Shown here: piece by piece, positions 1-11,105 of the stretch
Position numbering within the stretch: the stretch's first letter is position 1
How the letters are laid out: each line of letters opens with the position of its first letter
Assembly (NCBI RefSeq): GCF_023278565.1
Contig: NC_064679.1
Coordinates: 1,364,001 to 1,428,000 of the forward strand
Source of the DNA: Colletotrichum lupini
Taxonomy: Eukaryota; Ascomycota; Sordariomycetes; Glomerellales; Glomerellaceae
Length of the DNA stretch: 64,000 nt
Direction of reading: 5' to 3'
Translations under genes and position numbers: made by a program
Notes under the pieces: model-generated
Databases searched by the model: none
Told to the model about the DNA's origin: nothing
The model's input: the letters and a program-made list of their open reading frames with translations, nothing else

Positions 1-2
1 TG

Positions 3-1424
3 CCGAAATTGCTCGAAAGGATCGAAGAGGACTGGGGTAGTGCGGCAGACGAGGTCTCGTCGTTTGCTCTGCTGGAAATTTTCACGACACTTACTCTGGC
101 CTCTATGAGCCGGCAGACGAGCATCCCCGTGGTCAAAATAATCTTTCGAATTGCCCAAGGTCACGCCCGAGACATCCTTCGAGAGAACCCGATCAACTCA
201 AAAACTCGACCGTATCTCCGTTGGATCGTGGCTAAGGTTTTGGTAGAGCAATACACCGATCCGAAAATAACTGGAATATTCGCTTTGGCATCCCATCTCA
301 AACGACTGCCAGGGAAGAGCTGGCAACCTGAAGTGGCTCTGCCATTGAGCTGGATGGTGCTGTACGCGCCATATGGGGACGAAGACCCGAAATGGCACCC
401 CGATCCATCTACCACCGCTGGGCACGACAATGCTCTACGAACGGTCCTTGGAGTTGCGGAACAGCTAGGAGATACACCTCTGCAGGCAACTTGTCTTCAG
501 CTCTTGATCTACCAATGTCCTCAGCCACGGCTACTATTAGACAAGTTAGGTGACTTATGGCGCTCGAAGGGAGCATATCTGGGCTACATTCAAACTCGGA
601 TGTACTGTTTTATCCCGGAAAGTCTCTCAACACCTGAGACTAGAGAGAGCATTCGCCGGGACATCCTCCTTGCTGGTGAGGTATCTTCGGGAGGGCCAGT
701 GTCACACGCGCGATCCATGATTCTGAGAGCCCTCTCTCCAGGCGACCCGAGCCACCTAGAAAAGAACTTGTATCTGGGAAGAGCGTGGGAAGCCATAAGT
801 ATCCCCGGCTATCCGGATACAGGGACACAGGAAAATAATGGAAGACCCAACGAAGGTGATGTTACAAGAAACGTGCTCGCTGGTCCACCCACACTCTCAC
901 ATCCCTGGGCAGAGCCGTCAGATGTCGCTCATCCAATACAGAACCAAAGCCCAACTGGAAAGGCTCAGGGGAATCAGAAAAGCGAACACAATCACGAAAG
1001 ATTAGGGAGCAGTGTTCCACTGTCCAGACAAGACCAAAACCGCGCTAAAGCAGAGCATACAACAATCAGAGGCAGCAGTGAAACGCTGTATGGCATCTCA
1101 AGCCCCCAACCAGTCAAGTTTCCACGGCCTAGGTTGCAGAAGATGCATGCCAGTGAAGGAAGATCGAACTTCCCCGCAAGATCCATACCGCCTCTTGTTC
1201 CGGCAACTAACTTTCCTGCTCATTCTCACAAGGGCAAGGGGATCGCGAGAAATGTGGGTGGTGATGAATCTCAGCCTGGACGCGGAAAGGCAGAAAGCGA
1301 TGAAGAGAGCAAACAAGCGAAACCTCGAAATGAAGCGCCAGAAAGGTCGGACGCCGACAAGGAGAGAGATCGCGAGCGACAAAAACTGAGTGATCGGCTC
1401 AGTTCCGTAAGAATCGGAGATTGA
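3..1424 (+). CDS. Unknown fungal protein, 3' part of gene (5' end outside window)
   Basis: The reading frame is open from the first complete codon at position 3 to a stop at 1422-1424, giving at least 473 residues. No ATG lies at the left edge, so the start or an upstream exon is outside the window. The first 230 or so residues look globular and alpha-helical, with many Leu, Ala and Trp. From about residue 260 the protein becomes low-complexity and rich in Ser, Pro, Gln, Asn, Lys and Glu, and it ends in a highly charged Lys/Arg/Glu/Asp tail that is probably disordered. I recognise no catalytic motif, signal peptide or membrane segment, and no family. It could be the C-terminal region of a larger helical-repeat protein. 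The length of the frame and its amino-acid composition support real coding; function is unknown. Confidence 0.6.
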   Translation, partial: PKLLERIEEDWGSAADEVSSFALLEIFTTLTLASMSRQTSIPVVKIIFRIAQGHARDILRENPINSKTRPYLRWIVAKVLVEQYTDPKITGIFALASHLKRLPGKSWQPEVALPLSWMVLYAPYGDEDPKWHPDPSTTAGHDNALRTVLGVAEQLGDTPLQATCLQLLIYQCPQPRLLLDKLGDLWRSKGAYLGYIQTRMYCFIPESLSTPETRESIRRDILLAGEVSSGGPVSHARSMILRALSPGDPSHLEKNLYLGRAWEAISIPGYPDTGTQENNGRPNEGDVTRNVLAGPPTLSHPWAEPSDVAHPIQNQSPTGKAQGNQKSEHNHERLGSSVPLSRQDQNRAKAEHTTIRGSSETLYGISSPQPVKFPRPRLQKMHASEGRSNFPARSIPPLVPATNFPAHSHKGKGIARNVGGDESQPGRGKAESDEESKQAKPRNEAPERSDADKERDRERQKLSDRLSSVRIGD

Positions 1425-1634
1425 CGGGAACCGCGATAATGATAATTAATGGACGGCTACTTGGTACGAAATCCGCTCCTAAGCAGTGAAATGGTCGAGC
1501 ATTTCAGGCAGGATCAGAAGCGTGAGATCATACGACAATTTGTGAACCATGACAAGATCGACCTAGACTAGTTGCTTGAAAGCAAGAAGGTACCAACTTT
1601 CTGCCAATCATATCAAGTAACTACCTTAATCATG

Positions 1635-2786
1635 TCAAGTCTCAAAAATCCCCGAATCAGCTGTGCTTCTGTGATAAATCTTACCCCTGTGTTCCAATAT
1701 CTCATTTGGCTGCGTCAGCTCGATGGCATCATTCCTTGAAAACAATTCCTTCCTTTGACCAAGAATATCTCGCAGCCAGAAGAGCTCGTACATGAGGATG
1801 AACCTGCTGACCATCGCCGATGCCATGTAGCGAGCCATGATCTTCAGGCTATCCGTTGCGGAGATGAAAACAAGACTGGAGAACAGCATACTTCCGTAAA
1901 TCAGATGACATGTACCTAGCAGAGACGTGAAATACGACAAGGCCATTGAACAATATGTTTCATCCTCATCAATGAATGCTTTAGTCCAATCCTTCTCATC
2001 TAGAGGTTTGAATTGTCGCGAAAGTACTTCCCCGATGTACCCACGTCGAGTACCCTCGGTGATCCGTGTTCGAGCCCACAAGCTAGCAGCTGCGGAGACG
2101 TGAGAACTGATACCGATGATACTCCAAAGGAACTCCAAATAAGTCAGCTGGGGGGCGAGCATACTGACAACCATCACGCCCAGCTGATTGCACAGTGTAT
2201 ACGTGTTGATGATGGCCGCAATCGCAGCAAGGAATTCGATAGCGAGAGTAACCGTCCTAAGCGGTACGGATGATCTTTCGGTGCGTAAACGGTAGTGCCG
2301 GGGCTTGACCAACTTCATCGGGTTCATGTACTCGAACGATCGAATGGGATGGATAGCAGGTGATCCAGCAGCCACAAGTAGGGCGATGAGTGGTCTCTGT
2401 CCGATGACGCAGAGCGTCGAAGTCTCTTCTACGCTGTTTCCAACTGTAGCGAGGATTGTTGGCATGAGACCAAGGACGACTGCGGCAGCCGCCATGTTGC
2501 TCATGATATACTCAGACGTGTTGCCCAGAATGCAGTTTGCTACGGGCTGAGCGAGCCTGTTCGTGTTGCCGCCTCCCGTAAACCAGTCGATGGTGGCATT
2601 TTCCCTCGGAATCGTCAAATATCTCTCATACTCGGCGGAGCAGTTGCCCTCCATGATAGCTTCGAAGGTAGGCCCGAACTCAGGGTACCAGCTTTTGAAT
2701 TGGTCTTTGGCAACATACACTGCGAGGCATGGCCAGTTGAGAAGGGTAATAAATGCGAAGGAAAGAAAGAATCGAGGCATCTTCAA
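1635..2786 (-). CDS. Predicted multi-pass membrane protein, unknown function
   Basis: Single-exon frame of 383 residues. The start at 2786 (or two codons later at 2780) is followed by a hydrophobic N-terminal segment at about residues 4-22 that could be a signal peptide or anchor. A polar, probably extracellular stretch with several N-x-S/T sites follows (about 23-95). Further hydrophobic segments lie at roughly 97-117, 180-200, 203-235 and 280-320, and the C-terminal tail is charged and cytosolic-looking. This matches a common type of fungal orphan integral membrane protein, but I cannot name the family. The gene is divergent from the ceramidase gene across a 1.4-kb spacer. Confidence 0.65.
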   Translation of the reverse strand: MKMPRFFLSFAFITLLNWPCLAVYVAKDQFKSWYPEFGPTFEAIMEGNCSAEYERYLTIPRENATIDWFTGGGNTNRLAQPVANCILGNTSEYIMSNMAAAAVVLGLMPTILATVGNSVEETSTLCVIGQRPLIALLVAAGSPAIHPIRSFEYMNPMKLVKPRHYRLRTERSSVPLRTVTLAIEFLAAIAAIINTYTLCNQLGVMVVSMLAPQLTYLEFLWSIIGISSHVSAAASLWARTRITEGTRRGYIGEVLSRQFKPLDEKDWTKAFIDEDETYCSMALSYFTSLLGTCHLIYGSMLFSSLVFISATDSLKIMARYMASAMVSRFILMYELFWLRDILGQRKELFSRNDAIELTQPNEILEHRGKIYHRSTADSGIFET

Positions 2787-4172
2787 TATCGAGAGAAGTG
2801 ATGCAGCAATTACGATGGAGCCAGGTATTAGGAATTGTGGAATATCTGACTAGAACTTGTACAAATATGGCATGAAGCTGATAGCAACAGAAGAAATGCT
2901 TCGAAACTGGTGAAAGCTAGGACATACCGGGACTTTTACTTATCACATAAGATATTGCAGCCTTGGGCCTCCGAAGAGAAACCTAACAATACCAATGTTG
3001 GACAGGCGGAAAAATTCTGTTTGCAAGAGCCTCTGGATGGATCATACAAAGAACGGAGGCCACAGAGCTGAACGAGAATGACATCCTTCGAGCCACCTTC
3101 TTTTCTAGGAAGCACCCAGGAGGCGGGTTAGAAAGCGGTATTCTTCCGACAAGTAAGCAGCCACGGGAGGCAAGAACCCTCACACTCGAGAGTCAAGTGG
3201 TGTTCTCGTATCTATTCCTCCCAGTGGGCATGCTCATTTTACCATCATCCAGTGGTACCAAGACATGTACTCTGAGTTGCGAAGGCTACACAACTGAAGC
3301 CTCATCCAGCCCGACTAATTACTGGAGTGATTAGAACCGATAAAACTCATCGAGGGCGGTAGTAAGCCGCTGGAAGGGTGTGCGAGAGAGCGAGACTGGG
3401 ATCAGGACTCTGCAGGTATTTATAGCAAAAAGTCCCAAGCTCAAAGGCTGGGTCGTTAGATATGTTGACCAAGTAATCATGTAAACGCAGAGTCGAAACT
3501 GACTCGTCCTGTATTCGGTGGAGTAAAATCGTAAGAGCTCATCTTGATTGAACATATGCATGTCAATTGGTATCGCAAGTGCATTTCTGCATAGAATTAT
3601 GACGGAGGCCCTGTTGTCTAGCTTCCGTTGGGATTAAGTTGTGCATTCCGAAGGGAGGGTTTTCGGGACCATTTGGGCAGATAAATCTGTCTTGATCCAG
3701 CTGGGGCAAGCATCCACTCCACTTGCCGAGAGACCTTTACGGATTAACATCCAATGGATTACTCAGCTCGGTCTCGGTACGAACGGCTACCCTGCAACTT
3801 GCCGGATATCCATACTGTGGCTTCAGGCTCGCGCTTTTTAAGGAACCAGCCAGACACACTTAGACTTTTCACTCATTCGCGACTTTCCAATAATCCCTCC
3901 GCAACCTTCACTTCGCCTTTCGCACGCTTCGATACAAGCCACCGGGATGTTCATGAATTTTCCATATTCAAGGCGTGCAATCTTTCAACAGAGACGATTT
4001 GACACAGACAATTTGTGAGAAACAGCGTGGTTAAAGGGCAGCTTTGAGCCACAGCCGTGCTCACACGTAGGCCTCGGAGAAGACGATCTAAGTCTCACGC
4101 CAACATCTACGGTGTCCAGCTTACTTTTCTCACCGTCTTCTCTTCGTTCCTACAAGATCATACCAAGCCGGA
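2787..4172. other. Divergent intergenic region, 1.4 kb
   Basis: Lies between the 5' ends of the membrane-protein gene and the ceramidase gene, so it should hold both promoters. Only short frames are present, none with a recognisable product. The last 200 bases before 4173 are pyrimidine-rich, as is common for fungal leaders. Confidence 0.5.
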
Positions 4173-5281
4173 ATGCCTTTTCCGTTGCCATCCATATCCT
4201 ACCCACCCTCTAGGGACGGGTTTTGGAATCCTGTCACAGCAACCATCAACTGGTGCGAAGAGGTAGGCTTATTGCGCAATATACCAACAAGACCTATCAA
4301 ACTTCTACCATCTGCTCGAACTTCACTGATTCTGACCTTTATTGATAGGACTACTATGTCACACCGTACGTGGCCGAGTTTGTCAACACTTTCACAAATG
4401 CGATATTCGTCTATCTGGCGTTAGTTGGAATTTCCAGCTGCATTAGAAATAACCATCCTCGAGTATTTCTGGTGGCATATGTCGGGTACATGACCATCGG
4501 TATCGCAAGCGTGGTCTACCATACCTCATTGAAGTGTTCGTTGCCTCTGAAATCCTTGACCATGCTGTGCTACAGTACTGACCCTCGAGCAAGACTGGAT
4601 GCAGCTATTTGATGAGCTGTCAATGATATACACCACATGCATCCTCTTCTATGCGGTATTTTCTCACGGAAAATCCTTGTTTGGCCAGGCTCTTCTGGGC
4701 ACCTTCATCACTGGCTTGGCCATTTTCATCACAGTGTACTACCACTACCTCGGAGATCCCGTCTTCCACCAAGTCATGTTCGGAATACTCACAGCCACTG
4801 TTGTGTTTCGAAGCATGTACATCATGGAGAAGATACTCCGGCCCAAGTCTACACCTCAGAGCAAGGCTGCGCTTCTCGACACGCAACTCCTCAAGAAAAT
4901 GTGGACATTGATCACTTGCGGTCTTGTTTCCATAGCCATTGGATTTCTGGCTTGGAACCTTGACAACATTTTCTGTTCGCATCTTCGACATTGGAGACGA
5001 GAACTCGGACTCCCCTGGGGCGTTCTCCTCGAGGGCCATGGATGGTGGTGAGTGTTAACTAACATCGGTGCCAGGAAGAAGCTAACAGCCGGCTTAGGCA
5101 CCTATTCACCGGTATTGCATGCTATATAAACGTGACTTACGGCGTCTGGCTACGCTATTGCAGAGACGGCAAGAAGGAAGAAGTCGTCTTGGCGTGGCCT
5201 TCGATGTTCGGTTCCATTCCCACTGTTGAGCGAGCGCAACATGGAGGACATCCGGCGAAGCCCGGATCTAAAACGGAGTGA
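4173..5281 (+). CDS. Alkaline (phyto)ceramidase, YPC1/YDC1/ACER3 family
   Basis: Hydrolyses ceramide or phytoceramide to a sphingoid base and fatty acid in the ER/Golgi membrane. Four exons: 4173-4262, 4349-4535, 4594-5047, 5098-5281, coding for 304 residues, a normal length. The family's N-terminal signature (a proline-threonine stretch followed by N-W-C-E-E-D-Y) spans the first splice site. The zinc-site histidines are visible as V-V-Y-H-T-S-L at the end of exon 2 and H-G-W-W-H across exons 3-4. The conserved M-Q-L-F-D-E-L-S-M-I-Y block opens exon 3. Six to seven hydrophobic segments fit the seven-helix fold. In the metal-binding N-terminal motif the usual Asp-Trp-Cys-Glu-Glu-Asn reads Asn-Trp-Cys-Glu-Glu-Asp. 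The start is the first ATG and gives the expected short cytosolic tail. The family call is secure; substrate preference is not readable. Confidence 0.92.
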
Positions 5282-6437
5282 CCTTCAGTGCAACAACCTT
5301 TGGGACGAGGCTATCCAATACCAAGAACTGTGCCGGATAAGCGGAACCGAGATGGCGGCGATGGCTTTGATTGTGTGTCACAGTGTGAATTCTGCCCACG
5401 GTCTGGCTCTAGAGAAAGGGGGGCCGATAAGTGCCAGTGAGGATGTGTAGGACAGCGAAGCGGCTGAGGAATATTGTCTGCTGTGACACCGCTTGGCTGT
5501 CAAATAGCAGACATGTAAGATAGGACTGTGCGATGACATTTTCCTGCCAAGTCAATAGGGGGCGAAGGACGAGAAGAGGAAGCCACTCAAAACACACCAA
5601 GGCTTGGTCGCTACATGAATGTTTAGGTGGGTGTGAGAAGCAGGCTACCAATCATGTTCTGTACTGGGAAACCGGTGTGAGGTGGATGCGACTGCATCTA
5701 GTAGACAATTCCAACAAAGGAATACACTTCGTTTCTCGTCGCGACGCATTGGTCTCGTCTCACGCAACTACACATTTGACCATTGACTTGACCCCCCTTC
5801 TCTTCTTTTCTTTCAAAAGTACGTATTTACCCTAACAGATATCCGCGCTTTACTTCAACAAAGGCCAGAAATGAACAGAGCTTGAATACATGTCTGTCAC
5901 TGAGATGAGCAATCCTTACCAATAAGCTGCGGCGCCGACCCGCGCATCAGGTCTGCCAAGTGTTGTACAGACTCGAACCAACTGTCCAACACCCCTGCGC
6001 TTGACTCCTTGAACCAATCAGTTACCTTCCGGTAGAATGCAGCTGAGCATTGTTCACAGTGCTTCAATATGCGCTTCTAAAGACGGAGGGAGGGCGGTAT
6101 TGACCCTTTCGCTTTTCAGGGAATCCTAATCAATATCTTTACGCGTGCGGTTACACAGCATCAGGCTGTCAAATCAGTGAGCTGCCTCTACGGGCCGAAG
6201 AATCTTAGGGAAACTCGACCATCTGGTCTTTGTTTTCTCTCAGACGGAAAGGAGTGCCTCGTTCCTGGATTTGAAAAGTTTCCTCTGCAGTCTCTCATTC
6301 TCTGCAACGGTAACTGTTGAGCGACGACCGAGTGTTTCACGCCGTCAGTACACACCCGAAAATTCTTTCCACATCCAAGGTCGACTTGGAAGTTCTGTGC
6401 GGCCAGCGCTCCAAGGCGCATAAGATCTGCCGTAGGC
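5282..6437. other. Intergenic region, ceramidase 3' side and Vps62 promoter
   Basis: No coding potential that I can support. Short overlapping frames around 6188-6559 on both strands lack recognisable domains, and the downstream ones overlap the first exon of the Vps62 gene. AT-richer patches near 5800-5900 are compatible with 3' UTR or terminator sequence. Confidence 0.45.
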
Positions 6438-8054
6438 ATGGCACGCCCATGGCCTTTTACATGTCCCTGGCGAAGTATCTTGGCTTTACTATCAAACGTT
6501 TCTCTTTCCATTGCATTATCCATCCCAGAAGATGCCAATGAGTACGGCTCCTCATTCACATATCGCGATGTCGGAAGAGTAGTACCAGACTTCGTGATTA
6601 ATCACGGTAAGAGAACATCTCCACTACCCTCACTTGTCTCGAAAGATTCCCAGAGATTGCACCTGGCAAATTAAGGTATCATGCCGATACTGACCTACTA
6701 TCATACTAGCGCCACTGATATGGCTACACTCAGACGACCCATTCCGCCCGGCAGATATACTCGAACATGTCCGCCATACCACGCCGATGGTGCACATGGA
6801 GCCCATCAGAGGACTGCCACAACTCGATCTCGATAATTTGGCTATGCTAAACGACTACTGGAACAACGGCCCAGTTTCGCTAACTGCAAACGGCGACATC
6901 ACCAGTCTTCCTACCTGGCTCTTTGGAGAGACGCCAGATGAGACGGGCAAGCTCCACAATGCCACCTCTTGCGTTGTGATCACCGTCGATAAGGGCTCAG
7001 GAGATCTAGATGCCTTTTACTTCTACTTCTACTCGTACGATCAAGGGGCAAACATCACTCAGGTTCTACCACCTATGAATGGGTTGATAGAAGACACTGA
7101 GCATGGCATGCACTTTGGCGATCATGTTGGTGATTGGTCAGCTCCATGTTCAGATCCGTACCCACGAGATTGTATTCACTGACCTTTGTTTGGACAGGGA
7201 GCACAATATGATTCGGTTCCACGACGGGAAACCTACCGGTATCTATTACAGTCAACACTCTTCGGGCTCTGCCTACAAGTGGGATGATAATGACCTATCA
7301 GTGGAAGATGGTCGGGTACGAACTTCCTCCGATCTTTTGGTCAAACTCAACCACGCAGCTAATGTTGTCTTAGCCTATAGTTTACAGCGCATGGGGTTCT
7401 CACGCGAACTGGGCATCTCCTGGGTGAGTAATACGCCATACTATCCCATCTATCGATATTGTGTAATGACAGCATTCGATCAGCGATCACGTTCACGACT
7501 CGGTCTTACTAGACTACTGTGACGCAGGTAAAATCTGGGATCCTGTATCTTCGGCATATTACTATAAATTCGATCCCGAAACGTCACTCTTAACGAGCAT
7601 ATTTCCACCCGGGGCGGAAGCCTCTATCAATCTTACATCCTTCTTGTACTATTCCGGCATATGGGGAGACTTCCAATACCCCGACGACCATCCACGTCAG
7701 AAGATCGTACCCTACTTTGGTCTGAAGCGTTACGTCTCCGGCCCGACGGGTCCGACTACGAAGCAGCTTGTAAGGAAGGGACTCTTTCCAGACCATCCTG
7801 AAAGAAAGAATCTTTTGCAGTGGGGAGTTGGCATATACATGTCGCTGTATCCATGCTGTTTTAGGGGATGGAGAGCCTGGGTTTCTGGCATCGCCTTCAT
7901 TGGGTTGTTGGTGTGCATTGTCCTTGGGATCAAACGCTCTTTGAAGTGGGCTAGGGCGCGGAAAGAGGGATATAAGAAGATCGGCAACGAGGAAAGCATT
8001 CCGTTACGGGAACTGGACTATTTAGATGACAGAATTTCGAATCACCGGGATTGA
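6438..8054 (+). CDS. Vps62-family protein (vacuolar sorting, PF06101/DUF946)
   Basis: Five exons: 6438-6606, 6710-7136, 7198-7315, 7374-7423, 7484-8054, giving 444 residues. The ATG at 6438 yields a hydrophobic N-terminus usable as a signal peptide. Diagnostic Vps62 blocks run in order: A-P-L-I-W-L-H-S-D-D-P-F-R-P at the start of exon 2, H-V-G-D-W-E-H-N across the exon 2/3 junction, Y-S-A-W-G-S-H-A-N-W in exon 4, and D-H-V-H-D-S-V-L-L-D-Y-C-D-A-G across exons 4/5. A transmembrane segment near the C-terminus (about residues 395-415) is followed by a basic cytosolic tail. In yeast, VPS62 mutants have cytoplasm-to-vacuole targeting defects, but the biochemistry is unknown. Every intron restores family motifs in frame, so the model is strong. 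Confidence 0.9.
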
Positions 8055-9146
8055 GGGAAAGGGTTTGAGCGTCAAATCTCTGAGGACATGGTGACGAAAT
8101 CAGGCGAAAGTAGTACTCAGCTCCGAGGTTGTATAGCCTTAGTATATTGTAATATTATTAGATCGAGTCTGTAGTACATGTGGGCATAAAGTAGAGCTGC
8201 GCCTTTTTTTCTCTATCATTAGATCTTGGGTTTCTCGAGTTCTGATACCCTCTTGCGCCCCTAGGCTTTCTCATGCTGGCTTCGGCATTCTCTTGCGACC
8301 CAGCGAATTATGCTGATGTCGCCTGCTGATGTACATCGGGAAATGCCGAGAAAGAAATCCTGGATTTGAAGGTGAGAAGTATTGCAACATGAAGTTTGGG
8401 AAGCTTATATCTTCGAATTCGGGTCTCGGTTTGAGGATTAAGACATTGTTCGGTTTTTTGGGCCTTGGAACCGTGCAAGATCGTCCACAGCCGCCTAAGC
8501 ATACGGGACGAGTCCGTAGGTGAGTTAAGTAGATACATACTGCAAGCTCCATTGAATTCGCGCAGAAGTTCATGAGCCTGTAGGCAACGTCGCCTCGTCG
8601 ACGAGCCACGATGCCAAGCATGCGGTGTTGAAGCTTAACAGCCCGGGACTCATCACCACAGTCAAGGCTCACGTCTTTGAAGACCATTTCATTTGATCTG
8701 AAACGTTCACTCCGGACATCTTGGACAATCTTCTCCCCAACGCTCATGGTCCAAGCTGGCATACTAAGGCACTGTGGCGCTCGACTAAGACCGTACGCAG
8801 TTAGTGAGAAGGTCCAGCCCGTCTAGGCGGTGCGCCTAAACTTGTGTTGAGGCTGCAAGACACTGTCAGCGTCTAGCCCACGTCGGGATAAGCGCCAATC
8901 CCGCCCCAAGCGATTGAGCTACCGGCTCCCAAGGGGGGGAATCCGAGGAAGGAGAGGAGAAGAATGAATACAATCACAGAGCCTCCCTTTCACTTCAACT
9001 CGTAATGGTCTCATAGTCTGTGCACTCAAACAACAAACAACATCCCATCGGCGAGCGAACACGACTCGAGCAGAGCTTCCCCGGAATATCAAACTCGAAG
9101 AGTCGACCCTATTGTATACTAGTCTACAGTCCAGTACGGAGGCAAG
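8055..9146. other. Intergenic region with one doubtful minus-strand ORF
   Basis: Between the Vps62 gene and the DUF1772 gene. A 163-codon minus-strand frame (8271-8762) has no recognisable motif, no signal peptide and odd composition, so I do not annotate it as a gene. The stretch just before 9147 contains the leader of the DUF1772 gene. Confidence 0.4.
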
Positions 9147-9784
9147 ATGTCCGTATCAGCTTATCTCGCAGCCTTCGGCAAGGCGTCGCCAGCGACGTAC
9201 GCCCTCGGCAGCGGACTCCTCGTCACATCATCACTCTTCTTTGGAAACATCGGGCTGTCTCTCACTGGACCTCTTCCTATCATCAGAGATCAACTTGGCG
9301 CGTGCACTCTGAGTTCAAAGCAGAAGATCAAAGTATGGAGACTCTTCTTTGACGAAGCCTCTGTGAGTGAGACCCTTCCTCATCATCGGCGAGATGAATA
9401 TTCGTCGTCAAAAGAGGAGTGATGAGTACTGACGCCGTGCACCAGAGATACATCATCGGCGGCACCGGCGTGACAGCGACGCTTCACCTGGCCGCCTTCG
9501 CGCTGAGCGAATCGCCTGTATCCCGCAGGCTCGCCGTCATGTCGGCGCTCTGCAGCATCTGCATCCTGCCGTACACGCTCGTCGTCATCATGCCCACCAA
9601 CAACAGCCTCATCGCCCTGGATGACAAGGTGGCTCTATCGGAGCTGGATAGGAAAAAGGTCGGGTGGCTGATTGAGAAGTGGGATCGGCTGCACAAGATC
9701 CGCTTCTTGATGTACGGATGTGCGTGGGCTTTGAGTCTTGCCGCGTTTACGTCTTCTTTGTTAGCTGGACTTTTGGAGGAGTGA
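9147..9784 (+). CDS. DUF1772 (anthrone oxygenase-like) membrane protein
   Basis: Two exons, 9147-9362 and 9446-9784, coding for 184 residues, the usual size for the family. The intron has a strong GTGAGT donor and a CAG acceptor and joins the frames in phase 0. Four hydrophobic segments are visible. The family hallmarks are the P-T-N-N-x-L stretch after the third helix and the later W-x(2)-L-H-K-I-R motif. DUF1772 includes the small anthrone oxygenases of polyketide pathways (HypC/AnO type), but many members lie outside clusters, and no polyketide synthase is seen nearby. Family assignment is good; an oxygenase role here is only possible. Confidence 0.85.
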
Positions 9785-11105
9785 CGAGATGCTAAGGATA
9801 ATTACCTAGTTGATCGTTGCGTTTCTTTTGTCTTCGTTGTTTCCGGATGGGTCATAGGGTTGATAATTGGCGATGGCTCAGCCTAATGTTCCAGATATAA
9901 TGTTAAATTGGATATGAGTAAACACAATGAACCTGGTAATTACAGACTGACCAGGGCGCGCCATATCGCCCGCAAGACCAGAATGAGGCTAAAGTATCGG
10001 CTATGACTTGCAAAGACGGAAAAGTGTGACAAGGAACCCTGACGACTGCTGTTGACATGGTCAAATATATGAGTTCATGACAAATTCGTAGTCCAATCGT
10101 GGTTACTTAAGCTTGATAATAAGCAAGAATCCGTAGCCTATCAAGTACGAGGTGCATGTGATGAAACCTCAAGGTCTCATGGCAAGAAAGCTTCCACGGA
10201 TTATAGACCCGATACGACCTGGAACACGTGCTTCGTCTCTCACGAAGTTTTGGGGAAAGAAACTTTGCTCCAGCTTCTGGAGAGAACCCGAGTCCCGGAC
10301 TCCGTAGAAAGTTTGGCGGCAACTCCACATGACCACTTTATGAGCCGATCACTGCTGGTCGAAGATACCATGTAGATCCGACAATTGTTTCCCCGGCATG
10401 TTGTGCCGTGATTTTTATCCCAGTAATCTGCTATTTGCCAATTAGATTTGAAGAAGTTCTTGATTAGAAGTATGCACCAATCATTAGCATCGTTATCCTA
10501 GTATCATGTATTCGTGTCTTGGTAGCTGTTGGGACTTAGGACTCGCCGGCCAGCAGGCTTTTGGCAATAATTGGGAGTGTGTACAATTGATGGCTATTAT
10601 TCGAGACTAAGACTAAGTATTCAACGTTGGACTGCATGAGTTATTCACGTACAGAGACGGGATGAGATAGCTGTTGACTGAAAAGAATATTTTTCTTCTG
10701 TTTGACGACCCCGATGCCATCATCCCCCTCCAATCCCGGAAGATGTGAGTCTATGTGGCCAATCCATGCGCCGCTGCCCAACCAAACTCCAAATAGACTT
10801 TACTGAATCATTTCCAGAAGCAGATAGGCCCAGCGCTTATTGAAGCAGGCTCTACCTTCCCCCCTCTCGTCTCAACTCTACGACAATTCAGGGATCCTGG
10901 TGCCGAACATGCGGTTACCCGACATCATGTCGGATAATCCCGTTGCTGTGGTCCCAAATAATGGCCCCCCAAACTCTGTCATGGAAGTGTCGTAGAACCG
11001 AAGGGGGAGAGTTCAGCCGTTGAAACGGTCCTGTTATCAGGTCTCTAAGCCATCCGAGTGCCATCGCAGTCGATGATTGAAATATGAAAGAAAACGTCAA
11101 GAATT
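9785..11105. other. Intergenic region, 1.3 kb, nothing recognised
   Basis: Lies between the 3' ends of the DUF1772 gene and the convergent S41 gene, so it probably holds two terminators. Frames at 10107-10328 and 10915-11100 are short and featureless. No repeat or RNA gene was recognised. Confidence 0.5.

Noticed and set aside
8271..8762. 163-codon minus-strand frame between the Vps62 and DUF1772 genes
   Set aside because: No domain, signal or splice support, and atypical composition; insufficient to call a gene.
8880..8935. tRNA-like stretch (minus-strand TAGCTCA motif)
   Set aside because: Acceptor and D stems do not pair and no T arm with TTCGA follows at the right distance.
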